64,000 bases of DNA, from the NCBI RefSeq assembly GCF_023158935.1, contig NZ_CP096120.1:1860001-1924000 (forward strand). Direction: 5' to 3'. This document shows positions 8,917 through 18,199 of this stretch, in pieces. This DNA comes from Acinetobacter portensis. Lineage in GTDB: Bacteria; Pseudomonadota; Gammaproteobacteria; Pseudomonadales; Moraxellaceae. The translations under genes were made by a program, and so were the position numbers. Position 1 is the stretch's first letter; every line of letters starts with the position of its first letter. The notes under the pieces are model-generated. The model ran no database searches. It was not told the DNA's origin and was given only the letters and a program-made list of their open reading frames with translations.

Positions 8917-10379
8917 TGCAAAAAATATGGTCTATTTCAGGTCGTAGCATTGCGGTTTCTGCACTTGCGCTTGCTTTGACTGCATGTCAAAGCATGCGTG
9001 GCCCAGAGCCCGTAGTGAAAGCAAGTATTCCAAGTAGCTATACCAATGCTTCTGGTACTTCTGTTGCTGAACAAGGTTATAAAAATTTCTTTGCAGATCA
9101 ACGCTTATTACAAGTGTTAGATTTAGCATTGACTAATAACCGTGATTTACGTATTGCTGCATTAAACATTCAGCGTGCGCAGCAACAGTATCAAATTACT
9201 GAAAACAACCAACTTCCAACAATTGGTGCAAGTGGTAGTGTTTTACGTCAAGTAACGCCTACTCGAGATCCGAATAACCCTTATTCATCTTACAATGTTG
9301 GTTTGGGTGTAACGGCGTACGAACTTGACTTTTGGGGTCGTGTCCGTAGCTTAAAAGACAATGCTTTAGATACTTATTTAGCAACGTCGAGTGCACGCGA
9401 TGCAACGCAAATTGCTTTAATTAGCCAAGTTGCGCAAGCATGGTTAAATCATGCTTTTGCAAATGCAAACTTGAAGCTTGCAGAACAAACACTTAAAGCT
9501 CAATTAGAGTCTTACAACCTCAACAAAAAACGTTTTGATGTAGGTATCGACAGTGAAATTCCTGTGCGTCAAGCGCAAATTTCTGTTGAAACGGCACGTA
9601 ACGATGTTGCGAATTATAAAACTCAAGTTGCTCAAGCGAAGAACTTATTAAACCTACTTGTAGGTGAAACAGTTCCTGAAAACTTACTTCCTGCACAACG
9701 TGTAATGCACATTACCAATACAAATTCTATTGGTGCTGGCTTACCAAGCGATTTATTAAATAATCGTCCTGATGTTCGTGCTGCGGAATATAAACTTTCA
9801 GCTGCAGGTGCAAATATTGGTGCGGCGAAAGCTCGTTTATTCCCAACAATTAGTTTGACTGGTAGCGCAGGCTACGCATCTACAGATTTAAACAATTTAT
9901 TTAAATCTGGTAATTTTGCTTGGTCTATTGGTCCTAGCCTAGATCTTCCAATTTTCGATTGGGGCACACGTAGAGCGAATATTAAAATCTCAAAAACAGA
10001 TCAAGAAATTGCTTTATCTGATTATGAAAAATCTATTCAATCTGCTTTCCGTGAAGTAAATGATGCGCTTGCTGTTCGTCAAAATATTGGTGATCGTTTA
10101 GCAGCTCAACGTCGTTTGGTTGATGCAACAAATACAACGTATAAACTTTCAAATGCTCGCTTCCGTGCAGGTATTGATAGCTACTTAACTGTATTAGATG
10201 CACAACGTTCTGCTTATGGTGCAGAACAAGGCTTATTGCTTTTAGAGCAAGCAAACCTAAACAACCAAGTTGAACTTTACAAAACTTTAGGTGGTGGCGT
10301 AAAAGCCAACACAACTGATGAAGTGGAAAAACAGCCCTCTTCTTCAGATGTTAAATACAAAAAAGTAGATCAAAAATAA
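8916..10379 (+). CDS. adeK: Outer-membrane channel AdeK
   Basis: This 487-residue TolC/OprM-type channel lipoprotein forms the outer-membrane exit duct of AdeIJK. A signal peptide ends at LTAC with Cys24 as lipidation site. Two outer-membrane efflux repeats follow (about residues 70-260 and 280-465), including the typical RPDVRAAEYKLSAAGANIG. I chose the ATG at 8916 because it overlaps the adeJ stop as TGATG and has AGGAG at 8900-8904. A GTG at 8913 is in frame but lies too close. A strong terminator follows at 10396, ending the operon. Constitutive adeIJK expression gives intrinsic resistance in this genus (known of the family, not shown here). Confidence 0.95.
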   Translation: MQKIWSISGRSIAVSALALALTACQSMRGPEPVVKASIPSSYTNASGTSVAEQGYKNFFADQRLLQVLDLALTNNRDLRIAALNIQRAQQQYQITENNQLPTIGASGSVLRQVTPTRDPNNPYSSYNVGLGVTAYELDFWGRVRSLKDNALDTYLATSSARDATQIALISQVAQAWLNHAFANANLKLAEQTLKAQLESYNLNKKRFDVGIDSEIPVRQAQISVETARNDVANYKTQVAQAKNLLNLLVGETVPENLLPAQRVMHITNTNSIGAGLPSDLLNNRPDVRAAEYKLSAAGANIGAAKARLFPTISLTGSAGYASTDLNNLFKSGNFAWSIGPSLDLPIFDWGTRRANIKISKTDQEIALSDYEKSIQSAFREVNDALAVRQNIGDRLAAQRRLVDATNTTYKLSNARFRAGIDSYLTVLDAQRSAYGAEQGLLLLEQANLNNQVELYKTLGGGVKANTTDEVEKQPSSSDVKYKKVDQK

Positions 10380-10395
10380 TGTTTTGATTTAAAGT

Positions 10396-10422
10396 AAAAA
10401 GCCCACTTCGGTGGGCTTTTTA
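10396..10422 (+). terminator. adeIJK operon terminator
   Basis: The stem GCCCAC/GTGGGC encloses a TTCG tetraloop (10401-10416), with five A before and a T-run after. It is a textbook rho-independent terminator 17 bases after the adeK stop. Confidence 0.9.
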
Positions 10423-10481
10423 TTGCATTTATAGTTAATTTTTCATATCTTCATACTTAGTAATTTTTAGAAATAATATTT

Positions 10482-10838
10482 ATGTTATTAAGCAATTTAG
10501 AGTCCGTTCCAGGTCATAAAATTAGTCGTCAACTCGATGTTGTTTATGGAAGTACTGTTCGCAGTAAACATGTTGGTCGCGACTTAATGGCAGGTTTAAA
10601 AAATATTGTTGGTGGTGAGCTTAAAGGCTATACAGAACTTTTAGAAGAATCTCGTCAAGAAGCAATGCAACGTATGATTGAAAAGGCACAATCTTTAGGT
10701 GCTAATGCAATTGTCGGCATACGCTTTTCTACGTCAAACATTGCTCAAGGTGCATCTGAGCTTTTTGTATATGGCACAGCAGTTATTGTAGAAACAAATT
10801 TAGCACCTATTCCAAATCCATTTCCTACCCAAGGTTAA
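10482..10838 (+). CDS. YbjQ-family (heavy-metal-binding domain) protein, soluble
   Basis: The 118 residues match the YbjQ/UPF0145 family, small proteins thought to form pentameric rings. Recognisable elements are VPGHKISRQLDVVYGSTVRS near the start, the ELKGYTELLEESRQEAMQRM helix and the C-terminal GANAIVGIRFSTS segment. The biochemical role is not established; the heavy-metal-binding label comes from the domain name only. No signal peptide or membrane segment is present. It ends in a TAATG overlap with a second, membrane-anchored family member, so the two are almost certainly co-translated. Confidence 0.85.
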   Translation: MLLSNLESVPGHKISRQLDVVYGSTVRSKHVGRDLMAGLKNIVGGELKGYTELLEESRQEAMQRMIEKAQSLGANAIVGIRFSTSNIAQGASELFVYGTAVIVETNLAPIPNPFPTQG

Positions 10839-11278
10839 TGCACATGGATGCTTTTTTACTAAAAGTTGCCATTTTTGTTGTCTTGTTTTCAATTGGCTGG
10901 GGCTTTGGTCGACATACAGAACGAAAACATTTCCAAGCATTGAAAGAACAAGAAAATCGTCTGGCTTATATACGCATAGAAACGAATCGTTTTAAAACCA
11001 GTGAAGCGACAGGTCAGCTTGTGAGTAGCAATGTAGTCATTTCTCATGACTACTTTAAATATGTAATTGCCAATATTCAGAATTTCTTTGGCGGACGTTT
11101 AACAAGTTACGAAAGTATTGTAGAACGTGCAAGACGTGAAGCTGTTATTCGCTTAAAACTAGAAGCTGAAAAAATGGGAGCAACTGAAATTTTAGGATTA
11201 CGTTTAAGTACCACAGAATTGGGTATGCAAGGCGGAATGGTTGAAGTTTTTGCTTATGGGACTGCAATTAAAAAATAA
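10838..11278 (+). CDS. YbjQ-family protein with N-terminal membrane anchor
   Basis: The 146-residue protein starts with one hydrophobic segment (about residues 6-23, FLLKVAIFVVLFSIGWGFG), then a charged linker, then a YbjQ-type domain. Matching elements are FGGRLTSYESIVERARREAV and MGATEILGLRLST, parallel to the upstream gene. Its ATG shares a base with the upstream stop (TAATG). The pair looks like a duplication in which one copy gained a membrane anchor. A second in-frame Met (codon 3) is an equally possible start. Function is unknown. Confidence 0.8.
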   Translation: MHMDAFLLKVAIFVVLFSIGWGFGRHTERKHFQALKEQENRLAYIRIETNRFKTSEATGQLVSSNVVISHDYFKYVIANIQNFFGGRLTSYESIVERARREAVIRLKLEAEKMGATEILGLRLSTTELGMQGGMVEVFAYGTAIKK

Positions 11279-11304
11279 GATTTTATGTTTCATAATCCCA
11301 CCAA

Positions 11305-11331
11305 CCTCCCTTTTAAAAAAGGGAGGCTTTT
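11305..11331 (+). terminator. Terminator after the YbjQ pair
   Basis: The 10-bp stem CCTCCCTTTT/AAAAGGGAGG (11305-11314 with 11317-11326) is followed by CTTTTA. It lies between the YbjQ pair and the convergent SDR gene. Confidence 0.8.
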
Positions 11332-11337
11332 ATAGTT

Positions 11338-12144
11338 TTATTTCACTTTAGTTTTGCGAATCATTTTATAAAGTGTGCTTGGTGATAAACGTGAAATCCA
11401 TGTGCCAAGTACTTCTTTTTGCCCACCAATGACAATATATTCCTGCCCTTTCACCAAAGTATTCACCGCAATTTTGGCAAACTCATTTGCTTCTAAACCA
11501 TTTTCAATTGCATCATCTTGATGTTGTTGTGGTTGCCCTGCACCATTTAAAGCATTAAATGAAACATTGGTTTTTACAAAACCTGGGAAAATCACGGAAA
11601 CATTTACACCTTCATTTGCAACTTCAGCACGTAAGCTATTTGCCCACATATGAATTGCACCTTTTGCAGCCGAATACGTTGCGCGATATTGTGTACCCAA
11701 TAATCCTGCAACACTTGAAACAAATACAATGCGACCCGTTTTTTGCGTTAAGAATGTTGGTAAAACTGTTTTGGTTAAATTCACTTGCGAGAAATAATCA
11801 ATCTCCATGATTTTACGTTCAGTTTCCATGGTTGTATCTGTAATTAATGCACGTTGACTTAAACCTGCATTATTAATTAGCCAATCAATTTTTCCCTTTT
11901 CTTTAAGAACAATTTCATACGCATTTTGCACTTGGCTTTCATCGGTTACATCTAAAACAACAGATAAATGCTTATTCGGCTCAACAAGCTCTGCACGAAC
12001 TTTTTCTAATTCTTCTAAACGACGTGCAGATAAAACAACTTGTGCACCGCGATTCGCACATTCAACAGCTAATGCCTTTCCTAACCCTGAAGAAGCGCCT
12101 GTAATCCAAACAACTTTTTGGTCTAATTCTTTTGAAGTGGTCAT
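11338..12144 (-). CDS. Short-chain dehydrogenase/reductase
   Basis: This 268-residue classical SDR has the NAD(P)-binding motif TGASSGLG (about residues 15-22), NNAG (about 90-93), the catalytic Ser in VSSVAG and the catalytic YSAAK (about 157-161). The substrate cannot be predicted; overall pattern resembles the DHRS7-like SDRs that reduce ketones or lipid carbonyls. The C-terminus is basic (KMIRKTKVK), perhaps membrane-associating. It lies 11 bases downstream of an unknown gene on the same strand, suggesting a two-gene unit. Confidence 0.85.
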   Translation of the reverse strand: MTTSKELDQKVVWITGASSGLGKALAVECANRGAQVVLSARRLEELEKVRAELVEPNKHLSVVLDVTDESQVQNAYEIVLKEKGKIDWLINNAGLSQRALITDTTMETERKIMEIDYFSQVNLTKTVLPTFLTQKTGRIVFVSSVAGLLGTQYRATYSAAKGAIHMWANSLRAEVANEGVNVSVIFPGFVKTNVSFNALNGAGQPQQHQDDAIENGLEANEFAKIAVNTLVKGQEYIVIGGQKEVLGTWISRLSPSTLYKMIRKTKVK

Positions 12145-12155
12145 CTGATATTCCC

Positions 12156-12824
12156 CTATGTAGATGGTTGATTTGGCTGTTCTAAAAAGCTAAAAAAGTG
12201 CATTAATGTTTTTTGTGCATGAATAAAATCGAACTGCGTTGAAACCTTTTCAATACGTTTATAACCCAACTGTGTTGTTAAATGAATAACACCTGTTAGG
12301 GTTTTATCGACTACAAAATTAAATTTCAACATTTTTTTTGGCGCATAAATAAGTTGATCAATACCTTGATCGACAATTTTAGTAAATACTTGAAAGGCTG
12401 GCACAATATAAGATTGATCCCCCTTTTCAATTTGCGCCATGTAATTTATAGCGTCATTTAGTAAAGATTGATCTACTCGATACGTCAAAAAATGTTGCTC
12501 ATTTTTACACTGCATTTGCGTTTGTAAATATTCAACCAATGGATTTAAACGCTCATTACTAAAAAGGGCAATTGCCCAAGGCATATATTTTTTTAAATTA
12601 TCTTTAATTTGCTGTAAGGTATTTTCAGACTCTAAATCAGTATGCGCACGAATTTTCGCAATTTCTCCAAAAACTTGATCAACTACATGACAAGACATCT
12701 CTGCTAAAACTTGACCTAATTCTTGAGCAATACTCGATGAAGTTCCTTGTTTTAAGCGCTCTGAAATACTTTGAAACTGTTCAAATGTATTTTTTTCCAA
12801 GCCAAGAAAAACCATATTCTGCAT
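12156..12824 (-). CDS. Hypothetical protein, all-helical
   Basis: I do not recognise this 222-residue protein. It is predicted to be mostly helical and cytoplasmic, with no signal peptide or transmembrane segment. Aromatic and Gln residues are frequent in the C-terminal third. It starts at ATG 12824 and ends 11 bases before the SDR gene, so they probably form an operon. A conserved Acinetobacter protein of unknown function is the likely identity. The long open frame and normal codon use support it being real. Confidence 0.7.
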   Translation of the reverse strand: MQNMVFLGLEKNTFEQFQSISERLKQGTSSSIAQELGQVLAEMSCHVVDQVFGEIAKIRAHTDLESENTLQQIKDNLKKYMPWAIALFSNERLNPLVEYLQTQMQCKNEQHFLTYRVDQSLLNDAINYMAQIEKGDQSYIVPAFQVFTKIVDQGIDQLIYAPKKMLKFNFVVDKTLTGVIHLTTQLGYKRIEKVSTQFDFIHAQKTLMHFFSFLEQPNQPST

Positions 12825-12971
12825 AGAAACATCCTTTGTCTATCTTTATCTATTTGTCCTTTTTCAAAAAATTAATAACTTTCAAAATGTATAACATATC
12901 AAGGCTATTACAACATCACTCTAATTACATACAGTTTGCATTTGGTTAAAGTGCCTCAAGTCCTGTTTTTT

Positions 12972-12980
12972 TGCTACAAT
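12972..12980 (+). promoter_or_regulatory. Extended -10 promoter of valS
   Basis: TGCTACAAT matches an extended -10 element (TGnTATAAT, one mismatch) 39 bases before the valS ATG. There is no good -35, as expected for this class. Confidence 0.5.
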
Positions 12981-13018
12981 AGATGCAATTTTTTATCCAC
13001 TTTTGATCTGTTCGAACT

Positions 13019-15913
13019 ATGACTGATTCAGCGCAAAATATTGCTACAACTTACGATCCGACTGAGATCGAGAAAAAATGGTACCAAACTTGGGAAGAGC
13101 GTGGTTACTTTAAGCCGTCTGAAAATGGCGAGTCTTTTTGTATTATGATTCCACCGCCAAACGTCACCGGTAGCTTGCACATGGGTCATGGTTTTAACAA
13201 TGCCATTATGGATGCCCTCACTCGTCATAAGCGTATGTCTGGTTTTAACACGCTTTGGCAACCGGGTACAGACCACGCAGGTATTGCAACGCAAATGGTT
13301 GTAGAGCGTCAGCTGGGTGCACAAGGTATTAGCCGTCATGATTTAGGTCGTGAAAAATTCATCGACAAAATCTGGGAATGGAAAGAACAATCTGGCGGTA
13401 CAATTACACGTCAAATCCGTCGTTTAGGTTCTTCTGTTGACTGGTCACGTGAACGCTTCACTATGGATGATGGTTTATCAAATGCTGTTAAAGAAGTGTT
13501 TGTAAAACTGCACGAAGATGGTTTGATCTACCGTGGTAAACGTCTTGTAAACTGGGATCCAAAATTACAAACCGCCCTTTCTGACTTAGAAGTTGAGTCT
13601 GATAAAGAAGAAGCAGGTTCACTTTGGCACTTCAAATATTTCTTTGAAGATAAGTCACTTCGCACACACGATGGTAAAGATCACATTGTAGTTGCAACGA
13701 CTCGTCCTGAAACCTTATTAGGTGATACAGCGGTTGCTGTTGCGCTTGATGATGAACGCTATGTGGCACTTGTTGGCAAGAACATCATCCTGCCAATTAC
13801 AGGTCGTGCTGTTCCAATCGTTAAAGACGAATATGTAGACAAAGAATTCGGTACAGGCTGTGTAAAAATCACTCCTGCGCATGACTTCAATGACTATGAA
13901 GTGGGTAAACGTTGCGAATTACCAATCATCAACATCTTCAACAAAAATGCTGAAGTTCTTGCTGAGTTTGAATACATCGCTAAAGCGGGTGAGCAAATTT
14001 CTAAAACCATTCCTGCGCCAGCAGATTACATTGGTTTAGAGCGTTTTGAAGCACGTAAAAAGTTAGTAGAACAAGCGGAATCTGAAGGCTGGTTAGACCA
14101 AATTCAACCGTACACATTGAAACCACCTCGCGGTGACCGTTCAGGTGTAATCGTTGAGCCGTTATTGACTGACCAATGGTATGTAAAAATTGCACCACTT
14201 GCTGAACCTGCAATCAAAGCAGTGAAAGATGGCGACATCAAATTCGTTCCAGAGCAATACAGCAACATGTATATGGCTTGGATGAACAACATTCAAGACT
14301 GGTGTATTTCTCGTCAATTATGGTGGGGTCACCGTATCCCTGCTTGGTACGATGCAGAAGGCAATGTTTATGTTGGACGCAATGAAGACGAAGTTCGTGC
14401 GAAAAATAACATTCCTGCCGATGTTCAATTAGATCAAGACGAAGATGTACTTGATACATGGTTCTCATCGGGTCTTTGGACATTCTCAACTTTAGGTTGG
14501 ACTGGCGATGCTGCGAAAGATAAAGAAAACTATTTCTTAAATACGTTCCACCCGACTGATGTTCTTGTAACTGGTTTTGACATCATCTTCTTCTGGGTTG
14601 CCCGCATGATTATGATGACCATGCACTTCATGAAAAATGAAGATGGTACACCTCAAGTGCCGTTCAAAACTGTGTATGTACACGGTTTGGTACGTGATGG
14701 CGAAGGTCAGAAGATGTCTAAATCTAAGGGTAACGTTCTTGACCCATTAGATTTGATTGACGGTGTTGATTTAGAAACTTTAGTACAAAAACGTACGACT
14801 GGTTTGATGAACCCGAAACAAGCGGCGAAGATTGAAAAATCAACCCGTAAAGAATTCCCTGAAGGTATTCAATCTTACGGTACAGATGCGGTTCGTTTCA
14901 CATTCTGTGCGCTTGCAAACACCGGTCGTGACATTAAGTTCGACATGAAACGTGTTGAAGGTTACCGTAACTTTGCGAATAAAATCTGGAACGCAACACG
15001 TTTCGTGATGATGAACTGCGAAGAGCAAGTGATTGGTCAAGAAGAACGTCAAGACCTTTGGGAATTGCCTGAACAGTGGATCGTAAGCCGTCTGCAAAAA
15101 GCTGAACAAGCGGTGCAAACTGCATTTGCAACGTATCGTTTAGACTTGGCTGCACAAGCGATTTACGAGTTCATTTGGAATGAATACTGTGACTGGTATG
15201 TAGAACTAACTAAGCCTGTTCTGAATGACGAAAATGTATCGGTTGAGCGTAAGGCTGAAGTACGTCGTGTTCTTCTTTCTGTGATGGAAGCATCTTTACG
15301 TTTAGCGCATCCATTAATGCCTTACTTAACAGAAGAAATCTGGCAAACACTTGCGCCAAAACTAAACATCGTTGGCGAAACAATTATGTTAGCGCAGTAC
15401 CCTGTTGCTGACCAAGCGCTTATCAACGAACAAGCTGAAGCTGATATGCAATGGCTTCAAGGTTTGATTGGTGCGGTACGTAACATCCGTGGTGAGATGG
15501 GTCTAGGTAATGCGCGTTTGTTGCCTGTACTTCTTCAAAACACGACTGATGCGGAAAAAGCACAAATCGCACGTATTGAACCATTGTTTAAAGCATTGGC
15601 TAAAGTTGAAAGTATTACGTTCCTTGCAGATGCAGAACAACCGCCATTGTCTTCTTCATCTGTTGTAGGTCATGTGTCTGTATTCGTTCCAATGAAGGGC
15701 TTAATTGACCCGAAAGCGGAATTGGGGCGTCTACAAAAAGACTTAGACAAGGTTCAAAAACAGCATGACCAAATTGCAACTAAATTGGGCAATGAAGGTT
15801 TTGTGGCGAAAGCACCTGCGGCTGTGGTTGAAGGCGAGAAAGTGAAACTTGCTGAGTTTGCTGACCAATTAGCGAAAATTAAAGCGAATATGGAGCAGAT
15901 TGCAGCGCTTTAA
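13019..15913 (+). CDS. valS: Valyl-tRNA synthetase
   Basis: This 964-residue class I aminoacyl-tRNA synthetase charges tRNA-Val. The HIGH-type motif appears as [14 protein letters not shown] (residues about 43-56) and the KMSKS loop as [10 protein letters not shown] (about 562-571). Between them lies the CP1 editing domain that hydrolyses Thr-tRNA-Val, with [15 protein letters not shown]. The C-terminal 70 residues form the coiled coil typical of ValS. Length is close to E. coli ValS (951). An extended -10 promoter precedes it and a strong terminator follows. Confidence 0.97.
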   Translation: MTDSAQNIATTYDPTEIEKKWYQTWEERGYFKPSENGESFCIMIPPPNVTGSLHMGHGFNNAIMDALTRHKRMSGFNTLWQPGTDHAGIATQMVVERQLGAQGISRHDLGREKFIDKIWEWKEQSGGTITRQIRRLGSSVDWSRERFTMDDGLSNAVKEVFVKLHEDGLIYRGKRLVNWDPKLQTALSDLEVESDKEEAGSLWHFKYFFEDKSLRTHDGKDHIVVATTRPETLLGDTAVAVALDDERYVALVGKNIILPITGRAVPIVKDEYVDKEFGTGCVKITPAHDFNDYEVGKRCELPIINIFNKNAEVLAEFEYIAKAGEQISKTIPAPADYIGLERFEARKKLVEQAESEGWLDQIQPYTLKPPRGDRSGVIVEPLLTDQWYVKIAPLAEPAIKAVKDGDIKFVPEQYSNMYMAWMNNIQDWCISRQLWWGHRIPAWYDAEGNVYVGRNEDEVRAKNNIPADVQLDQDEDVLDTWFSSGLWTFSTLGWTGDAAKDKENYFLNTFHPTDVLVTGFDIIFFWVARMIMMTMHFMKNEDGTPQVPFKTVYVHGLVRDGEGQKMSKSKGNVLDPLDLIDGVDLETLVQKRTTGLMNPKQAAKIEKSTRKEFPEGIQSYGTDAVRFTFCALANTGRDIKFDMKRVEGYRNFANKIWNATRFVMMNCEEQVIGQEERQDLWELPEQWIVSRLQKAEQAVQTAFATYRLDLAAQAIYEFIWNEYCDWYVELTKPVLNDENVSVERKAEVRRVLLSVMEASLRLAHPLMPYLTEEIWQTLAPKLNIVGETIMLAQYPVADQALINEQAEADMQWLQGLIGAVRNIRGEMGLGNARLLPVLLQNTTDAEKAQIARIEPLFKALAKVESITFLADAEQPPLSSSSVVGHVSVFVPMKGLIDPKAELGRLQKDLDKVQKQHDQIATKLGNEGFVAKAPAAVVEGEKVKLAEFADQLAKIKANMEQIAAL

Positions 15914-15942
15914 CATATTGCTAAATACTTAAAAAACAAGAT

Positions 15943-15971
15943 AAAATCCCCTTGAATTCTAGGGGATTTTT
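15943..15971 (+). terminator. valS terminator overlapping the next ORF's ribosome-binding site
   Basis: The 10-bp stem AAAATCCCCT/AGGGGATTTT (15943-15952 with 15961-15970) is a strong terminator for valS. Its 3' arm carries AGGGG, placed six bases before the ATG at 15972, so the hairpin also occludes the only ribosome-binding site of the following ATPase ORF. Confidence 0.85.
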
Positions 15972-16667
15972 ATGCCTATACTTTACAACTTAGAACAAAA
16001 TAAAAGCTTTCTTAAATTTATTGATGATGATTTCAAACTACAAGATAAAAATGTATATACTTTTTTAGTAGGCAAAAACTCTGTTGGAAAAAGTAGGCTT
16101 TTAAGAAGTATTATAATTCACGCTCTTGAAGAAAATAGATTTAATCAAATTATAGCTTTATCTAATACCCAATATCATAAATTCCCCTCATATCGTGAAT
16201 TGCCAAATAAAGATATTTTTATTAATAGTAAATATATCAGACTCGCGTTTGAGGTTCGACCACCAGTACTTACAAGTGGATATGATTATAAAAAAAGAAA
16301 TAATTATATTAATCCACAACTTGAATATATATTTAATTTCTTCGAAAGATATGAAATTAGATTCCGCAGAAACTTAAACACTAACCTTAATTTCATTCAA
16401 TCTATTGAAGAATTTATAACCAAATCCTCTTTAAAAGAAAAAAATTATTACAATCTACTTACCATTCTCGATTTTTTAAAACTTGATCATTATGTGAAAT
16501 GCACTGTACTACCAATACATGGCTTTATTACAGTCGAAAATCACTTGGCATACTATGAGTTTTTAGATCAATGGATTGCTTTCGGAAAAACGGAAGCCTT
16601 CATTCAATTAGTTTCCGAGGCTGTACTAGAGGGATTTAAACCATATCAGGTTGTTTTAGGAATATAG
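15972..16667 (+). CDS. Orphan AAA-type ATPase, apparently truncated
   Basis: The 231-residue ORF has a clear Walker A motif (LVGKNSVGKSRLL, about residues 32-44) preceded by a short N-terminal strand, as in AAA/ABC-like ATPases of the AAA_21/AAA_15 type common in OLD-like and toxin-antitoxin-like systems. No Walker B, signature or sensor motif can be found before the stop, and such proteins usually run to 400-600 residues. It is AT-richer than valS. The start overlaps the valS terminator and no partner gene follows. It may be a remnant of an acquired defence-type gene. Function is unknown. Confidence 0.6.
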   Translation: MPILYNLEQNKSFLKFIDDDFKLQDKNVYTFLVGKNSVGKSRLLRSIIIHALEENRFNQIIALSNTQYHKFPSYRELPNKDIFINSKYIRLAFEVRPPVLTSGYDYKKRNNYINPQLEYIFNFFERYEIRFRRNLNTNLNFIQSIEEFITKSSLKEKNYYNLLTILDFLKLDHYVKCTVLPIHGFITVENHLAYYEFLDQWIAFGKTEAFIQLVSEAVLEGFKPYQVVLGI

Positions 16668-16716
16668 ATTCGCCTGTAGTAGCTATTCAAAACTAAATAT
16701 AGGAATGTATCTAGAC

Positions 16717-16770
16717 ATAGCGAGAAGTAAACTTCGTTTGGTAATTGAATTTTACTTACTCGCTATTTTG
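16717..16770. terminator. Hairpin between the ATPase ORF and nhaA
   Basis: ATAGCGAG (16717-16724) pairs with CTCGCTAT (16759-16766), and AGTAAA with TTTACT after a one-base bulge, giving about 14 bp. TTTT follows on the plus strand. It lies between two convergent genes. Confidence 0.5.
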
Positions 16771-16781
16771 AACAGCAAATA

Positions 16782-18119
16782 TCAACAACCCCTATTTTTC
16801 ATCGAATAAATCACCCACAAACCAATAACCAATCCTAGAATTGCAGCAATGCTAGAACCTATTAGAATTCCAATTTTGGCTGAAGATAGTAAAATAGCAT
16901 CTGTAAAAGCAAGGTTAGCAATAAAAATTGACATAGTGAAACCGATGCCAGCTAAACAACTAATTAAAAATAACCAGCGATAATTAAAACCAGCAGGAAC
17001 ACGCCCTAAACCAATAAAAATAAAGAACCATGTTGTTAAAAATATTCCTAATGGCTTACCAACTACCAATGCAATTGCGATTGCTATCATCGCATTCATT
17101 GAACCTATCACTCCTAAATCGACATTACCAATATCTACTCCAGCATTAGCCAATGCAAATAAAGGCATAATCAGAAAGGCAACCCACGGTGAAAATAAGT
17201 AACTCACACGTTCTGTAGGATTAATTAGTTCTCTTTGAGCAAGTTTGAGTTTAGTTATAGATTGTTGTAGATCACATGTATCTGCATGCTTATATTCATT
17301 TAATGCATTCTCAATTTGTTGTAAGGGACTAAGATTGTGTGGTCGGGAGAAAACTGGTGTCATTAATCCAATTAATACACCTGCTAACGAGGGATGAACA
17401 CCAACTTTTAATAAACCATACCAAATTAAGATACTTGGAAATACGTAAGGAAATATTGAAAATATCCCCATTTTTTGTAAAAGAATAATTATTGCTACGC
17501 CTGCAACAAAATACCCCAAACCAAAGACATCTAATCCACCTGAATAAAATAAAGCAATAATCAAAACAGCCACAATATCATCGATAATAGCTAATGTAAG
17601 TAGGAATATGCGAACTGAAGAAGGGACACTTTTACCAAGTAAAGCTAATACACCAACAGCAAATGCAATATCTGTAGCTGTTGGTATTGCCCAGCCTTGG
17701 CTTATATTTGGAGAGCTAATTGCCCAATAAATTAAAGCGGGCACTAAAACGCCACCAAAAGCAGCCATAATAGGTAAAAATGCGACACGTAAATCCGCTA
17801 GTGCTCCCTCATGTATTTCTCTACGAACCTCTAATCCAACAACCAAGAAAAATACAGTCATTAAAATATCATTAATTATAAAATGCATATCAGCTGAGAA
17901 GACCCAACCTGCTATATTTAATGAGATTTCACTATGTAAAAAGTTTTGATAACTGTCTGCATATTGTGAATTTGCCCAAAACATTGCAATTGTGGCAAAT
18001 ATCAACAACACCATGCCTCCAACAGCTTCAATGCTCCTCACGCGTTCACATAAAGAAAAAAAACTATCTGTGGTTTTTTGTAATATCGGAATAGAAGATA
18101 TTGGCTGATGATCTTGCAT
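16782..18119 (-). CDS. nhaA: Na+/H+ antiporter NhaA
   Basis: This 445-residue antiporter exchanges two H+ for one Na+ across the inner membrane. About twelve transmembrane segments are visible. The ion-binding aspartates are in LAIIDDIVAVLIIA (about residues 182-195), and TATDIAFAVGVLALLG marks the crossed helix TM4. A ~35-residue hydrophilic insert (about 270-305) precedes the second half, longer than in E. coli NhaA (388 residues). I chose ATG 18119 because AAAGGA lies nine bases upstream; an in-frame ATG at 18143 would add eight residues but has a cramped AGGTG. Confidence 0.93.
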   Translation of the reverse strand: MQDHQPISSIPILQKTTDSFFSLCERVRSIEAVGGMVLLIFATIAMFWANSQYADSYQNFLHSEISLNIAGWVFSADMHFIINDILMTVFFLVVGLEVRREIHEGALADLRVAFLPIMAAFGGVLVPALIYWAISSPNISQGWAIPTATDIAFAVGVLALLGKSVPSSVRIFLLTLAIIDDIVAVLIIALFYSGGLDVFGLGYFVAGVAIIILLQKMGIFSIFPYVFPSILIWYGLLKVGVHPSLAGVLIGLMTPVFSRPHNLSPLQQIENALNEYKHADTCDLQQSITKLKLAQRELINPTERVSYLFSPWVAFLIMPLFALANAGVDIGNVDLGVIGSMNAMIAIAIALVVGKPLGIFLTTWFFIFIGLGRVPAGFNYRWLFLISCLAGIGFTMSIFIANLAFTDAILLSSAKIGILIGSSIAAILGLVIGLWVIYSMKNRGC

Positions 18120-18199
18120 ATTTGTAAATCCTTTACATTTCACCTAGGCACTTTGCCGTTAATATTTTCATTGAAGATAATGGTGTAAATCACGTTTAC

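Noticed and set aside
15972..16781. Complete anti-phage system next to valS
   Set aside because: Only one truncated ATPase is present; no nuclease, toxin, reverse transcriptase or other effector follows before nhaA.
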